A DNA stretch of 64,000 nucleotides from Flavobacteriales bacterium (GCA_021741155.1 JAIOYP010000005.1:1-64000), one strand, 5' to 3'. Positions 51,793-60,447 are shown, counted from the first letter of the stretch. The notes: a model not told the origin generated them from the letters alone. Made by a program: numbers and translations.

Positions 51793-52527
51793 CTACAAAT
51801 CCTGAAGCTTTTTCTTGATATTCTCATCCAACGGGAAGAAAACTCTGGCTGAGAGAAGGACGGTTTTTGCGGAATCTCCAAAGCTGTTGTTGATTAAATA
51901 ATCAGCATAATATTCAACCGCAGGTTTCAACAAAGGCGAGCTAATTGGGTCTGGAACGTAATCCAGATTTCGATAACTCGCTTCCAGAATCGGGAAGCTG
52001 GCTTTGATTTCGCGTTCTGCTTCGTACATAGAACTCAATCGAATATCTGTAACTCCTTTCACGAATTGGATGTATGGATCATTTGGAGCAAATTCCTGAA
52101 GCTGTTTGTAGGTATAGGATGCTTTTCTGTAGTCTTCTTCCTTTTCATAAGCTTGAGCAACAGCAATTCCTTCCTTCCGCATCAGGTCAAAATATTCTTG
52201 ATTGTCTTTGACGATGTCTCCGTTTTTGTCTTTAGAAGCCGCCTTCCCAGCAAACTTCAGAGCATCTCGCATCGGTAGTTTGTATTGATCTATAATCTTC
52301 TGATCTTCTGATTTAGATATTTCATAAAAACACATGGAAGCCCACAGATAAGGCTCCGGGCTCTTGCGGTGTTTGTCGTTATCAATAAGAGCCTCGGCTG
52401 ATTCTAATGCTGAAACCCACGCTTCCTTCTCATACTTTTTAGCAATGACCTCAAATTCTGGATTATTCACCTGTCCAAAAACAGCGGTTGTCAAGAGTAT
52501 TAAGAGAAGTAGCGAAAAAAGTCTCAT
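51793..52527 (-). CDS. Secreted TPR-like protein of unknown function
   Basis: 244 aa. Signal peptide (RLFSLLLLILLTTAVFGQ), then helical, TPR-like repeats (AKKYEKEAWVSALESAEALI, AQAYEKEEDYRKASYTYKQL). It is translationally coupled to the upstream sugar-dehydrogenase-like gene by a 4-bp overlap. Probably periplasmic; TPR proteins of this size usually act as scaffolds. Family unknown. Confidence 0.75.
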   Translation of the reverse strand: MRLFSLLLLILLTTAVFGQVNNPEFEVIAKKYEKEAWVSALESAEALIDNDKHRKSPEPYLWASMCFYEISKSEDQKIIDQYKLPMRDALKFAGKAASKDKNGDIVKDNQEYFDLMRKEGIAVAQAYEKEEDYRKASYTYKQLQEFAPNDPYIQFVKGVTDIRLSSMYEAEREIKASFPILEASYRNLDYVPDPISSPLLKPAVEYYADYLINNSFGDSAKTVLLSARVFFPLDENIKKKLQDL

Positions 52528-53993
52528 TCTGAAATCAGTAGTCTTTCGTTTGTAGTGTAATCCTCATTTGCGGCCTGCACCATATACAAACCCGATGCCA
52601 AGCTCGAAAAGTCTATCTCCATTTTGCGGTTGTTAACTACGCCAGACCAAACAATGCGGCCAAGTTGATCTATCACGCTAAATCCTGCTCCCATCAACTC
52701 GTTAGCAAATACCAAATTGGTAACGCCATTTGTTGGATTCGGATAAATCTGTGTGTGCACATTCTTAGTCGCTTCGTCTATTCCCAATGGCGAATACGAA
52801 GAGTTTTTAAGTTCAACAATGGAATTTGCCCATGTCAGGCTTGTTCCCCACGATGGGCCACTTGTAGCAAGAAAAACACGGCCATCGGGCGCCATACAAA
52901 TATCTCGAAGTCGATCAAAGGTTCCTTGATTGAATGATGAGGTTGGATTATTAGCATGAGCCGTATTGAAGAGGATTTCTTCATCAACAACAGTTGTTCC
53001 ATCCACATTATCAACCTCAATCACCTTCAAATGCTCCGCCTTTAGAACTGTCATCAGCATTTTGCCTTGCCATTCGGGAATGGCAGGATGATTATACCAA
53101 ATGAGGTCTGATGGAGCAATGGTGGAACTTGAATACCAAATGGCCAATGGATCCTGATAGTCAGTCATCGCATTACAAGCCGTCATTTCCGAACCTGTGT
53201 TACAAAACCCTTCCACGTTAGGCCAGCCATAATTTCCACCTGCCACAATAATGTTGAACTCATCATTGGTTGATGGTCCATGTTCAGAACTGTAGAGAAT
53301 TCCGTTCGGGGCAAGTACCATTCCTTGCGCATTTCTGTGACCGATAGAATACAAGTAGCTCGTTGGTCCGAATGGGTTGTCAGCTGGAATGCTTCCATCC
53401 AAATTCATTCTCAGAATTTTTCCACTAACGGAGTTTTCGTTTTGAGGCGAGGTTTGCTCCTGATAATCGCCAGTAGTTGCCAATAATGTATTATCAGGAA
53501 GAATAAGCAACCTGCAACCGATATGTGTTGTATTCCCGTTAATTCCTTCTACCAAGGTTAGCGGGCTTTCCAACATCCCAGAAGTGCTATTGTAGTTATA
53601 ACGGACAATCCGCTCCTTCACACCTCCGCTATTATAGGTATAAGCCAAAAACACTTGTGGCGTGTTCTCAAAATCAGGATGGAGTTGGAGTCCAAGCAAT
53701 CCAGCTTCAGAATTATCGTAAACGGTATTGGTAAGATCTAGAATCGTGGTTCGAACTCCTGTTTCAGGATTGAGACGGCTCACGCGCCCATAACGTTCTG
53801 TCATCCAGATATAATCATCTGGTCCCCATTGAATCTCCCACGGAATGTCAATTCCATTGGTTGAATTGTTGCCCTGAATAACCACACGCACATCAAGCGT
53901 TGTGTTCCCTACAGTAACGGTGCTAGGCTGCGCCAATGCTGTTAAAATGAAGGAGAAAAGAGATATGGATGTTAGTGTAAAACTTCTAGTCAT
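52524..53993 (-). CDS. Glucose/sorbosone dehydrogenase-like propeller with T9SS tail
   Basis: 489 aa. Signal peptide (LTSISLFSFILTALAQ). The six-bladed GSDH/PQQ-sugar-dehydrogenase domain (about 30-400) has IPWEIQWGPDDYIWMTERYG, GLLGLQLHPDF, IGHRNAQGMVLAPNGILYSS and NYGWPN. The sorting domain is QIYPNPTNGVTNLVFANELM ... GLYMVQAANEDYTTNERLLI. The fold oxidises aldose sugars with PQQ in characterised relatives, but many secreted homologues are uncharacterised, so activity is uncertain. Overlaps the next gene by 4 bp. Confidence 0.87.
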   Translation of the reverse strand: MTRSFTLTSISLFSFILTALAQPSTVTVGNTTLDVRVVIQGNNSTNGIDIPWEIQWGPDDYIWMTERYGRVSRLNPETGVRTTILDLTNTVYDNSEAGLLGLQLHPDFENTPQVFLAYTYNSGGVKERIVRYNYNSTSGMLESPLTLVEGINGNTTHIGCRLLILPDNTLLATTGDYQEQTSPQNENSVSGKILRMNLDGSIPADNPFGPTSYLYSIGHRNAQGMVLAPNGILYSSEHGPSTNDEFNIIVAGGNYGWPNVEGFCNTGSEMTACNAMTDYQDPLAIWYSSSTIAPSDLIWYNHPAIPEWQGKMLMTVLKAEHLKVIEVDNVDGTTVVDEEILFNTAHANNPTSSFNQGTFDRLRDICMAPDGRVFLATSGPSWGTSLTWANSIVELKNSSYSPLGIDEATKNVHTQIYPNPTNGVTNLVFANELMGAGFSVIDQLGRIVWSGVVNNRKMEIDFSSLASGLYMVQAANEDYTTNERLLISE

Positions 53994-54019
53994 GCTTTTA
54001 TAGTTGGTTCTAATACTTC

Positions 54020-54027
54020 CAAATATA
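54020..54027 (-). promoter_or_regulatory. -7 box TATATTTG for the sugar-dehydrogenase-like gene
   Basis: TATATTTG on the minus strand lies 26 bp upstream of the ATG at 53993. No TTG is found at the expected -33 distance, so this is a partial match. Confidence 0.4.
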
Positions 54028-54053
54028 GGGTTGCGTTACGGGAATCCCGTGTT

Positions 54054-54758
54054 TCACCACGGATTGGTTGCCCAAACTGTCACCTCAGGCACAAAACCAC
54101 GGTCATCCATCTTCAATTGCGAAATAATGACGTCTGCAATTTCCTGCGGACGGAGTTTATTCTCAACTTCTGCTCGCATCAAACCGTCCGTTTTCCCAAA
54201 TGCCGTTGTCACTTCGGATGGATTTACGTGCATCACTCTCACATTGTAAGGTCTGAGATCGGCTTGCCAGCATTGACTCAATCCGCGAAGTGCAAACTTT
54301 GAAGAAGCATAAATACTTCCTTTGGCGTAGCCTTTCAACGAAGCGGTTGAACCGATGTTGATGATGTTTCCAGATTTCTGCGTTTTAAAAATATTGGCAG
54401 CTGCCTGACCCATCATAGCTGCGCCAAAGACATTCGTTTGATAGACGCTAATCATATCTTCCATGTTTAGCTCTCCCAATTCCGCCCATCCAGCGCCAAA
54501 TCCTGCATTGTTTATCAGAATATCGAACGATTCATTTTCTCTCGTAATTTGAGTGAAAACCCGATCAACATCTGATTGATTAGACGAATCCGCTAGAATT
54601 GGCTTTGCGCCAATTTCTAAAGCAGCCGCATTCAACCTTTCTTTGTTTCTCCCAGTAATGTAAACTGTTGCTCCTTCGTTAATAAGTTGAAGCGCTGTTT
54701 GTTTACCAATGCCGTTGCTTCCGCCCGTTACTAGCGCAATTTTTCCTTGTAAATCCAT
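54054..54758 (-). CDS. Short-chain dehydrogenase/reductase
   Basis: 234 aa, Rossmann fold. NAD(P)-binding TGGSNGIG (about 10-17), ILINNAG, catalytic Ser in IGSTASLKG and YASSK (Tyr and Lys). The TGRN segment after strand 2 hints at NADPH. Substrate unknown; members of this subgroup are often annotated as 3-ketoacyl-ACP-reductase-like. It stands alone between unrelated genes, 24 bp downstream of the solute-binding protein gene. Confidence 0.9.
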   Translation of the reverse strand: MDLQGKIALVTGGSNGIGKQTALQLINEGATVYITGRNKERLNAAALEIGAKPILADSSNQSDVDRVFTQITRENESFDILINNAGFGAGWAELGELNMEDMISVYQTNVFGAAMMGQAAANIFKTQKSGNIINIGSTASLKGYAKGSIYASSKFALRGLSQCWQADLRPYNVRVMHVNPSEVTTAFGKTDGLMRAEVENKLRPQEIADVIISQLKMDDRGFVPEVTVWATNPW

Positions 54759-54782
54759 AAAAGTGTAATCTTCAAACAGTCG

Positions 54783-55823
54783 TTATTGTTCAATCTGAAC
54801 ACGCGAAAAATCGCGGTAACCCATAAAATTGTTGCCAAAACCTTTGATGCCTGCCCTATTGATACTATACGATTCGTATCCGACTGTCTCCGTTTCTCTT
54901 TGCATGATATACTTCGGATTCTTACCAGAAAAATCCGCCACATGTTGCTCCAAAATTTTCTTCACTGGATCAGGATAAACGCTTGAAACAAGGTCAATAT
55001 CACCACTAAAAAACGCATCAAGCTGCTGTTCGCGAGTGGCTATAGATTTGAAAATAAGTGTATCGATATAGGGGAATCTATTGCCGAAAGCGTCATCCGA
55101 ATAGTATTCATCATTGCGAACCAAGACTAAATCGGCTTCTGAAGAAACAAACACGAACGGCCCTGCTCCAACTTTTGATTCCTTCCCATACTTCGCTACT
55201 GCTTTCTCTGCAACAACAGCAGTTGATGGCTGAGCTAAAACGAACAGAAAAGATGGGTCGGGCTTGGTTAGTTGGATACTGAGGGTGTAATCATCGATTG
55301 CTTTAACACCCACTAGCTCTTCGGCTTCGCCAGCATTGAATTCATTCGCTCCTAAGACCCGATTTTTGAAAGTTGTTTCAAAGGCTTTTGCATCTCCAGA
55401 AGAACAAAGCTGTTTGAAACTGAATACAAAATCCTGAGCTGTAATTGAACGGCTACCGTTTCCAAAACAATCATCCTTATGAAAACTTGCCCGCTTCCTA
55501 AGTGTGAAAATGTATGAAGTTCCAGCTTCATCAAGCGACCAACTTTCAGCCAATCCAGGAACAATTTCCAACGTTTTGGCGTCCTGCTTCAAGAGCCCAT
55601 CGTGTAAGTGCATGCCTATTTCAGATGCGGTTGCATTTGAAATTTCGGTTGGTGCTAATGATGCAGGCAGCTCTGAAACCGCCACTTTCAGGCATCCACC
55701 GAGATGAATGTCTCCTTTAGCCGATCTTTCGCTAATTTGCCTATCACCTTTCTCGCATGAATAAAATGTAACTGTTAGAAGAAATAACAGTAGAAAGGAC
55801 GGTTTTCTTGAGACTCTGAACAT
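54783..55823 (-). CDS. Peptide-type ABC solute-binding lipoprotein, internally deleted
   Basis: 346 aa; full-length family members (SBP_bac_5) have about 530. Lipoprotein signal ending TFYSC, then the N-terminal lobe (LASELPASLAP-like start, LAESWSLDEAGTSYIFTLRK, ITAQDFVFSFKQL). The C terminus (NRAGIKGFGNNFMGYRDFSR) matches the normal end of Bacteroidota relatives. About 180 residues between RETETVGYES and YSINRAGIKG appear to be missing, in frame. The missing part forms most of the second lobe, so peptide binding is probably lost. An unusual short family is the alternative. Confidence 0.6.
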   Translation of the reverse strand: MFRVSRKPSFLLLFLLTVTFYSCEKGDRQISERSAKGDIHLGGCLKVAVSELPASLAPTEISNATASEIGMHLHDGLLKQDAKTLEIVPGLAESWSLDEAGTSYIFTLRKRASFHKDDCFGNGSRSITAQDFVFSFKQLCSSGDAKAFETTFKNRVLGANEFNAGEAEELVGVKAIDDYTLSIQLTKPDPSFLFVLAQPSTAVVAEKAVAKYGKESKVGAGPFVFVSSEADLVLVRNDEYYSDDAFGNRFPYIDTLIFKSIATREQQLDAFFSGDIDLVSSVYPDPVKKILEQHVADFSGKNPKYIMQRETETVGYESYSINRAGIKGFGNNFMGYRDFSRVQIEQ

Positions 55824-55987
55824 GACGGTTAGCTTTATACAAGTTTAATGGTTACGCGCAAATAATCCTAAGGAAGAACGAATGGATATCAATCGAATTC
55901 AATTATACTTGCACTATAGGCTATTGAGTTTTAAATTACCTTTACAACCATCTAATATTGCCTGTTACTAACATCTTTTCCACAAAA

Positions 55988-56800
55988 ATGACACGATTCA
56001 TACTTAGTAAAAAGCAGATTCTCCCACTTTTTATGATGCTTTTAACCTTGCCAACCATGGCGGGAACAATTCTTCTCGAGGGGAATTATCATGGAAGAAA
56101 CCTTTACGTTCAGAATCCTTTTGCATCTGAAGGTGTAGGTTTTTGCACGTTTGAGGTAAAGGTAAATGGGCAAGTAACCACAGATGAGATTAACTCAAGT
56201 GCTTTTGAGATTGACCTCAGTTTCTTTCAATTGAACCTAGGTGCTCCGATTGAAATACGCATTTCTCATAAAGATGATTGCAAGCCAAAAGTGGTGAACC
56301 CTGAGGTTTTGAAGCCAATGAGCACGTTTGAAGTGGCTTCTATCGGTATTAGCAAAGAAGGTGTTCTTGCCATTACAACTACAAACGAAACGGGGAAATT
56401 GCCATATACTATTGAACAATTCCGTTGGAACAAATGGGTTGAAGTTGGAGAATTTGAAGGAAAAGGAAATCCAGAAAAGAACGATTATTCGATTCAACTG
56501 ACCACTGTTCACAGCGGAGCAAATCGATTCAGAGTAAAACAAACTGATCACAAGAGCAAGCCACGTTATTCTTTTGAAACAAAGGTGACTTCTCCACTGC
56601 CTGAAATTACTTTTCAGCCTGGTGATGGTAAGAAAGTAACGGATGCCATCAACTTCTCAGACAACACACTTTATGAGGTTTACAATGCTTATGGAAACAT
56701 TGTGGCCAAGGGTGTTGGAAAACGAATTGACGTGTCTGCATTTGACAAGGGTACATTCTATCTAAACTACGGAACTCAGACAGCTACGTTCAAGCGTTAA
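55988..56800 (+). CDS. Secreted protein of unknown function
   Basis: 270 aa from the ATG at 55988; the frame to 55958 adds ten residues before the signal peptide. Signal peptide (QILPLFMMLLTLPTMAG), then three beta-rich modules: ILLEGNYHGRNLYVQNPFAS, ISKEGVLAITTTNETGKLPY and INFSDNTLYEVYNAYGNIVA. The last resembles a degenerate sorting tail (VDVSAFDKGTFYLNYGTQT) but lacks YPNP. Probably an envelope protein conserved in Bacteroidota. It is followed by a good terminator. Confidence 0.75.
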   Translation: MTRFILSKKQILPLFMMLLTLPTMAGTILLEGNYHGRNLYVQNPFASEGVGFCTFEVKVNGQVTTDEINSSAFEIDLSFFQLNLGAPIEIRISHKDDCKPKVVNPEVLKPMSTFEVASIGISKEGVLAITTTNETGKLPYTIEQFRWNKWVEVGEFEGKGNPEKNDYSIQLTTVHSGANRFRVKQTDHKSKPRYSFETKVTSPLPEITFQPGDGKKVTDAINFSDNTLYEVYNAYGNIVAKGVGKRIDVSAFDKGTFYLNYGTQTATFKR

Positions 56801-56821
56801 GCATCTTAAATAAAAACAATG

Positions 56822-56851
56822 AAGGCCAGCTCATTTGAGTTGGCCTTTTTT
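56822..56851 (+). terminator. Rho-independent terminator
   Basis: Stem AAGGCCA (56822-56828) / TGGCCTT (56841-56847) with an inner CTCA/TGAG extension, then TTTTT. It lies 21 bp after the secreted protein gene and 11 bp before the epimerase start. Confidence 0.85.
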
Positions 56852-56861
56852 ATTTTGCAGC

Positions 56862-57266
56862 ATGGAACACATCGAACATCTTGGGATTGCAGTAAATAGT
56901 TTGGAGGTTTCTATTCCAATCTACGAGAAACTGCTGAATACGAAATGCTATAAACAGGAAGCGGTGGAGTCTGAGCACGTGATTACTGCCTTTTTCCAAA
57001 CCTCCAACAATAAGATTGAGCTACTTCAGGCGACTTCGAATGAAAGCGCAATTGCCAAATTCATTGAAAAGCGTGGCGAAGGAATACACCATGTGGCTTA
57101 TTCGGTGAAGGATATTCAGGCAGAAATGGAACGATTACGAAAAGAAGGTTTTCGATTGTTAAATGAGCAACCAAAACGTGGAGCAGACAACAAACTCATT
57201 TGTTTCGTTCATCCGAAAGACACTTCAGGCGTTTTGATGGAACTCTGCCAAGAAATTTCAGAATAA
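56862..57266 (+). CDS. mce: Methylmalonyl-CoA epimerase
   Basis: 134 aa from the ATG at 56862. Glyoxalase-fold protein with the family signatures HIEHLGIAVNSLEVSIPIYE, the metal-binding His near 7, IELLQATSNESAIAKFIEKR, GEGIHHVAYSVKDI and a C-terminal VLMELCQ (Glu ligand). It converts (R)- to (S)-methylmalonyl-CoA in propionate metabolism. Length is normal. It overlaps the convergent HAD gene by 9 bp. Confidence 0.92.
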   Translation: MEHIEHLGIAVNSLEVSIPIYEKLLNTKCYKQEAVESEHVITAFFQTSNNKIELLQATSNESAIAKFIEKRGEGIHHVAYSVKDIQAEMERLRKEGFRLLNEQPKRGADNKLICFVHPKDTSGVLMELCQEISE

Positions 57267-57881
57267 GTCGAGAATCGTTTCTCCCTTTTCCACTTGCAAG
57301 TGATACGCGTTGAGCCCCACTTTTCGAGCACCTTCAATGTGCTGAGGGGAATCATCAATAAATAGCGTTTTGGCAGGGTCAAATCCTTGCTCATCAAGCA
57401 CGTGCTGAAATATCTGCTCGTCAGGTTTTCTCATTCCGACCTCATAGGAATAGTACAGCTTTTGGAAGTAACCAGAAAGGTCATTTAAGCCGTGTTCCAA
57501 TTTTAACGCTTGGTTGAACTTGCGAATGTGAATCTCATTCGTGTTGCTCAAAAGCACAATCCTTTTTGTCTCGGCTAGCTTCTGCAATAGCTCAAGCCGC
57601 TCTTTAGGAAGATTAAGCAACATGGCGTTCCAAGCTTCATCAATTTGAGTATCACTCACCTCAACTCGAAATGCCCTTCTGATGCCTTCACGAAAATCAT
57701 TTGAAGTCATCTCACCACGTTCGTAGTCATCAAACAGACCAGCTTGCACCAACTGGGAATAGCTTGATTCAAATTCACTGATTCCTAGCTGTTGGAATGC
57801 GAAAATTGTTCTCGAATAATCGAGATTGAGAACAACTCCTCCAAGGTCGAAAATGATATTCGGGAAGTCTTTTGGCGGCAT
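57258..57881 (-). CDS. HAD-family hydrolase (subfamily IA)
   Basis: 207 aa. Motif I IIFDLGGVVLNLD, with Gly where many HADs have the second Asp (DLGG in place of DxDG), motif II LLSNTN, the conserved Lys in GMRKPDEQIF and motif IV LFIDDSPQHIEGA. The DLGGV variant is common in phosphatase-like HADs related to YihX. Likely a phosphatase of a small phosphometabolite; substrate unknown. Confidence 0.88.
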   Translation of the reverse strand: MPPKDFPNIIFDLGGVVLNLDYSRTIFAFQQLGISEFESSYSQLVQAGLFDDYERGEMTSNDFREGIRRAFRVEVSDTQIDEAWNAMLLNLPKERLELLQKLAETKRIVLLSNTNEIHIRKFNQALKLEHGLNDLSGYFQKLYYSYEVGMRKPDEQIFQHVLDEQGFDPAKTLFIDDSPQHIEGARKVGLNAYHLQVEKGETILDLF

Positions 57882-57891
57882 GAAACTCGTA

Positions 57892-57922
57892 TTGGTCAGT
57901 TACGGCCAAATATATACTTTTG
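57892..57922 (+). promoter_or_regulatory. Promoter of the CAU tRNA
   Basis: TTG (57892-57894), 20 nt, TACTTTTG (57915-57922), 38 nt before the tRNA 5' end. It matches the Bacteroidota consensus well. Confidence 0.65.
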
Positions 57923-57960
57923 CCATCCGCTCAAATTGAACGGAAAATGTCGCAAGACAC

Positions 57961-58034
57961 GGGCCTATAGCTCAGTTGGTTAGAGCACCTGACTCATAAT
58001 CAGGGGGTCGCAGGATCATGCCCTGCTGGGCCCA
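57961..58034 (+). tRNA. tRNA with CAU anticodon (Ile2- or Met-type), abnormal T-loop
   Basis: 74 nt. Acceptor GGGCCTA/TGGGCCC with A discriminator, D-arm AGCTCAGTTGGTTAGAGC, anticodon loop CTCATAA (CAU) and T-stem GCAGG/CCTGC. The T-loop is ATCATGC instead of TTCGANY: positions 54, 57 and 58 differ, so the near-universal T54-A58 pair reads A54-T58. Body features (GGGGGTCGC, AATCAG) resemble tRNA-Ile2, whose C34 is changed to lysidine, more than elongator Met; the call is open. It is the attachment site of the element to its right. Confidence 0.85.
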
Positions 58035-58036
58035 CA

Positions 58037-58103
58037 TTGAAAATCAAGGAGTTACGTCATTTTTTGATGTGACTCCTTTTTTCATTTGCAAGTAATTTGC
58101 AAG
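58037..58103 (+). repeat. Element end: terminator hairpin plus ATTTGCAAG direct repeats
   Basis: Downstream of the CAU tRNA: TTGAAAAT, a 14-bp hairpin AAGGAGTTACGTCA/TGATGTGACTCCTT (58046-58059 and 58065-58078) with a T-run, then ATTTGCAAGTA and ATTTGCAAGC (58084-58103). It is homologous to 47469-47533 beside tRNA-Asn, in the same orientation relative to the tRNA. Confidence 0.75.
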
Positions 58104-58147
58104 CAAACGGCCTTCAACCGTAACAAATAGGAGTGAATCGGGGTTCG

Positions 58148-59023
58148 TCACTCAACTTTCACTGGTAGGGTGTTCGGAAATCGAACGCCTTGAAGGATTT
58201 TCCCTGCTCCACCGATCGGAATGACGGCCGTTATCATAACCACACTACCAACAAGCGAAGTAACACCACCAGCCACAACTAAACCTGTCTGCACCTTTTC
58301 ATCTTTGGCAAAATATCCTCCTGTTGCCAAGGCACCGCCCAAGAGGCTCAGGAAAAAACCGACACCAAATGTTTTCCTCGCATTCTGGAGTTGAAGACCA
58401 GCGAAGTTGATGTCCTTTTCAATCGTTTTAAATTCAGTCAAATCGACAACCAGATTTTTCGAATCTTTAAGCACAACCGGATTTTCTTTTACCGCCTCTA
58501 CCTCTTTGAGTACTTCGGTGGTATCGGTTGTTCCCTTCGCTGATGAAAGCCTCAATTCAATTTCGGTTGCAGTTTCATAATCTACCAAAGCCCCTTGCTC
58601 ATTACCCATTGCTTTTTTAGAATCGCCTCTGAATCGGTACCCTTTAGCATAGTTTGGGTCTATCTCGATCGACTTACTGAAATCCTCAATCGCCCCTTGA
58701 TAATCCTTTGAACGCGATTTTAAAAGACCTCTTTTGACATAAGCTTTAACTTGATCAGGGTCTAACTGAATCGCCTTTGTGTAGTCATCGAATGCCCCGT
58801 TCATATCCTGATTAAAAGAACGTTGTCGAGCGTTGCCACGAGCTGTGTAGGCATCTGCGAAATTGGGGTTTAACTTGATGGCCTTATTGAAGTCTCTTCT
58901 CGCTCCGTCAACGTCACCTGAAGAATACTTTTCTATCCCTTTCTCATAATACTCTTCTGCCGTTTGGGCGTAGCAGATGGAAACGGAAACAAGGGCTATC
59001 AATAAAACTATCGTCTTTCTCAT
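58148..59023 (-). CDS. Secreted/membrane TPR protein
   Basis: 291 aa. Signal peptide (KTIVLLIALVSVSICYAQ), five TPR units (EEYYEKGIEKYSSGDVDGAR, AYVKRGLLKSRSKDYQGAIE, DFSKSIEIDPNYAKGYRFRG), then a C-terminal part with two hydrophobic helices (GVGFFLSLLGGALATGGYFA, VVAGGVTSLVGSVVMITAVI). The leader is very like that of the TPR protein at 59807 (ISICYxQTAEEY), so the two are related by duplication. Probably a membrane-bound scaffold; no enzyme domain. Confidence 0.8.
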   Translation of the reverse strand: MRKTIVLLIALVSVSICYAQTAEEYYEKGIEKYSSGDVDGARRDFNKAIKLNPNFADAYTARGNARQRSFNQDMNGAFDDYTKAIQLDPDQVKAYVKRGLLKSRSKDYQGAIEDFSKSIEIDPNYAKGYRFRGDSKKAMGNEQGALVDYETATEIELRLSSAKGTTDTTEVLKEVEAVKENPVVLKDSKNLVVDLTEFKTIEKDINFAGLQLQNARKTFGVGFFLSLLGGALATGGYFAKDEKVQTGLVVAGGVTSLVGSVVMITAVIPIGGAGKILQGVRFPNTLPVKVE

Positions 59024-59412
59024 TTGGGTTGTTTTAGGTATTCACGGAATTTGTCAATCTCACATCCTGCCCGTGCGCGTGCGCGTAATTTTGCAGCAGG
59101 AAATCACGGCCTTTCTGTTGAATTGTAGGCCACGGAAAGGGAATAACGTTGATTATCAGCATATTGTCCTCTGTGTGTTTTGTGTTCGAGTGGAGATAAA
59201 GCTGAACGCATTTCCAATAGACCTCAAACCCTGCCGTGTACAATAGCCCCCAAGGCAACACGCTCGCGTGAATGGATAGGAATTGAGGCTGAAAATCTAT
59301 TTCGCACCGATTCTGAGAGGCTCCCCGAAGCGGATAAAGGGACCGGGGGCATATTCCGACAACGATCGGTTTTGAATAAAAAGGGTATCTAATACGCGCA
59401 TCGATAAGCATG
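59024..59412. other. 389-bp stretch without a supported gene
   Basis: A 125-residue minus-strand frame (59034-59411) fills the gap, but its composition (many Pro, Cys, Trp; no repeats, no leader) is not convincing. The sequence includes CGTGCGCGTGCGCG and a GC-rich 59230-59370 segment unlike its AT-rich neighbours. I see no RNA gene or palindrome strong enough to list. Confidence 0.4.
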
Positions 59413-59799
59413 CTACTCGTCTATTTGAACTTCATAGGTCTTTCCTTCTTCACCATAGATAGTGGCGTTTCCTGATTCATCCAGTTCAGCGGATTGAATG
59501 TGGTCGCTGTCCAGATAGCCGCCACTTTCAAAATAGATGGTAGTTACCTCATTGTTCTCAACCTCTACTTCTAAGGTGTACGTGGCTGAATGCCCTGTTT
59601 CGGAGTTGTTGTAATAGACCGTTGCCGCATGTGTGCCGTCCTCAAATACTTCGCTTGCCTCTTCTTTCTCAGCGTAGGTTTCTGTGCTTATCTCAAAATC
59701 GGTTGTAGCTGCTTCGGGGCTGCTTTCCTGCTCTTGGCCTGAACCACAGGCTTGGAGCATCAGGGCTAATGGCAGAAGTAAAAACACAATGCGTTTCAT
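59413..59799 (-). CDS. Small lipoprotein of unknown function
   Basis: 128 aa. The lipoprotein signal ends MLQAC; an acidic linker (GQEQESSPEAATTDFEISTE) leads to a small beta-rich domain (ATVYYNNSETGHSATYTLEV, TTIYFESGGYLDSDHIQSAE). Eight bp separate it from the TPR gene upstream, suggesting one transcript. No family recognised. Confidence 0.75.
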   Translation of the reverse strand: MKRIVFLLLPLALMLQACGSGQEQESSPEAATTDFEISTETYAEKEEASEVFEDGTHAATVYYNNSETGHSATYTLEVEVENNEVTTIYFESGGYLDSDHIQSAELDESGNATIYGEEGKTYEVQIDE

Positions 59800-59806
59800 G
59801 AGTTGA

Positions 59807-60415
59807 TTAGTTACAATACTCTCTAATTAGTTCATAAGCGTCTTCATCTCCGAGTTCACCAGCTTTAGATAAATCCAAACATCCGCTATCTTTTTGTCCT
59901 AATATTAGTTTAGAACATCCTCTATTGTAGTAAGCATTTACATTACTAGCATTAAGCTCAATAGCTTTACTGTAATCTGCAATAGCTCCTCTGTGATCTT
60001 CTAACCCGCCTTTAGAATTCCCTCTATTGTTGTAAGCATCTGTATGACTAGGATAAAGCTCTATCGCTTTACTGTAATCTGCTATAGCTCCTCTGTGGTC
60101 TCCTAATTTGCTTTTAGAAACGCCTCTATTGTTGTAAAAATCTGCATCTCTAGCATAAAGCTCTATGGCTTTACTAAAATCAGCTATTGCTCCTCTGTGG
60201 TCTTCTAAAGCGGCTTTAGCAATTCCTCTATTGTGGTAATTCCCTGCATGACTAGGACCAAGGTCAATAGCCTTGCTAATATCGGCTATTGCACCTCTAT
60301 AATCTCCAAGATCAGCTTTTGACGCCCCTCTTTTGGAATATTCTTCTGCCGTTTGTCCATAGCATATGGAGACGGAAACAAGAGTAATAAACGTAGCAAG
60401 TATGATTCTCAGCAT
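59807..60415 (-). CDS. Secreted TPR-repeat protein
   Basis: 202 aa. Signal peptide (ILATFITLVSVSICYGQ). Five near-identical 34-residue TPR/Sel1-like units follow (NRGVSKSKLGDHRGAIADYS, KAIELYPSHTDAYNNRGNSK). The repeats are similar at DNA level, so the array was recently amplified. The gene is more AT-rich than the core genes in this window. The role is probably protein-protein contact in the periplasm. Confidence 0.8.
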   Translation of the reverse strand: MLRIILATFITLVSVSICYGQTAEEYSKRGASKADLGDYRGAIADISKAIDLGPSHAGNYHNRGIAKAALEDHRGAIADFSKAIELYARDADFYNNRGVSKSKLGDHRGAIADYSKAIELYPSHTDAYNNRGNSKGGLEDHRGAIADYSKAIELNASNVNAYYNRGCSKLILGQKDSGCLDLSKAGELGDEDAYELIREYCN

Positions 60416-60447
60416 CGCGATAGGTTATTCATGTGTAGGTGTCCGGT

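Noticed and set aside
59034..59411. 125-codon minus-strand frame in the 389-bp gap
   Set aside because: Unusual composition, no leader or domain, and the frame spans a GC-rich non-coding-looking segment.
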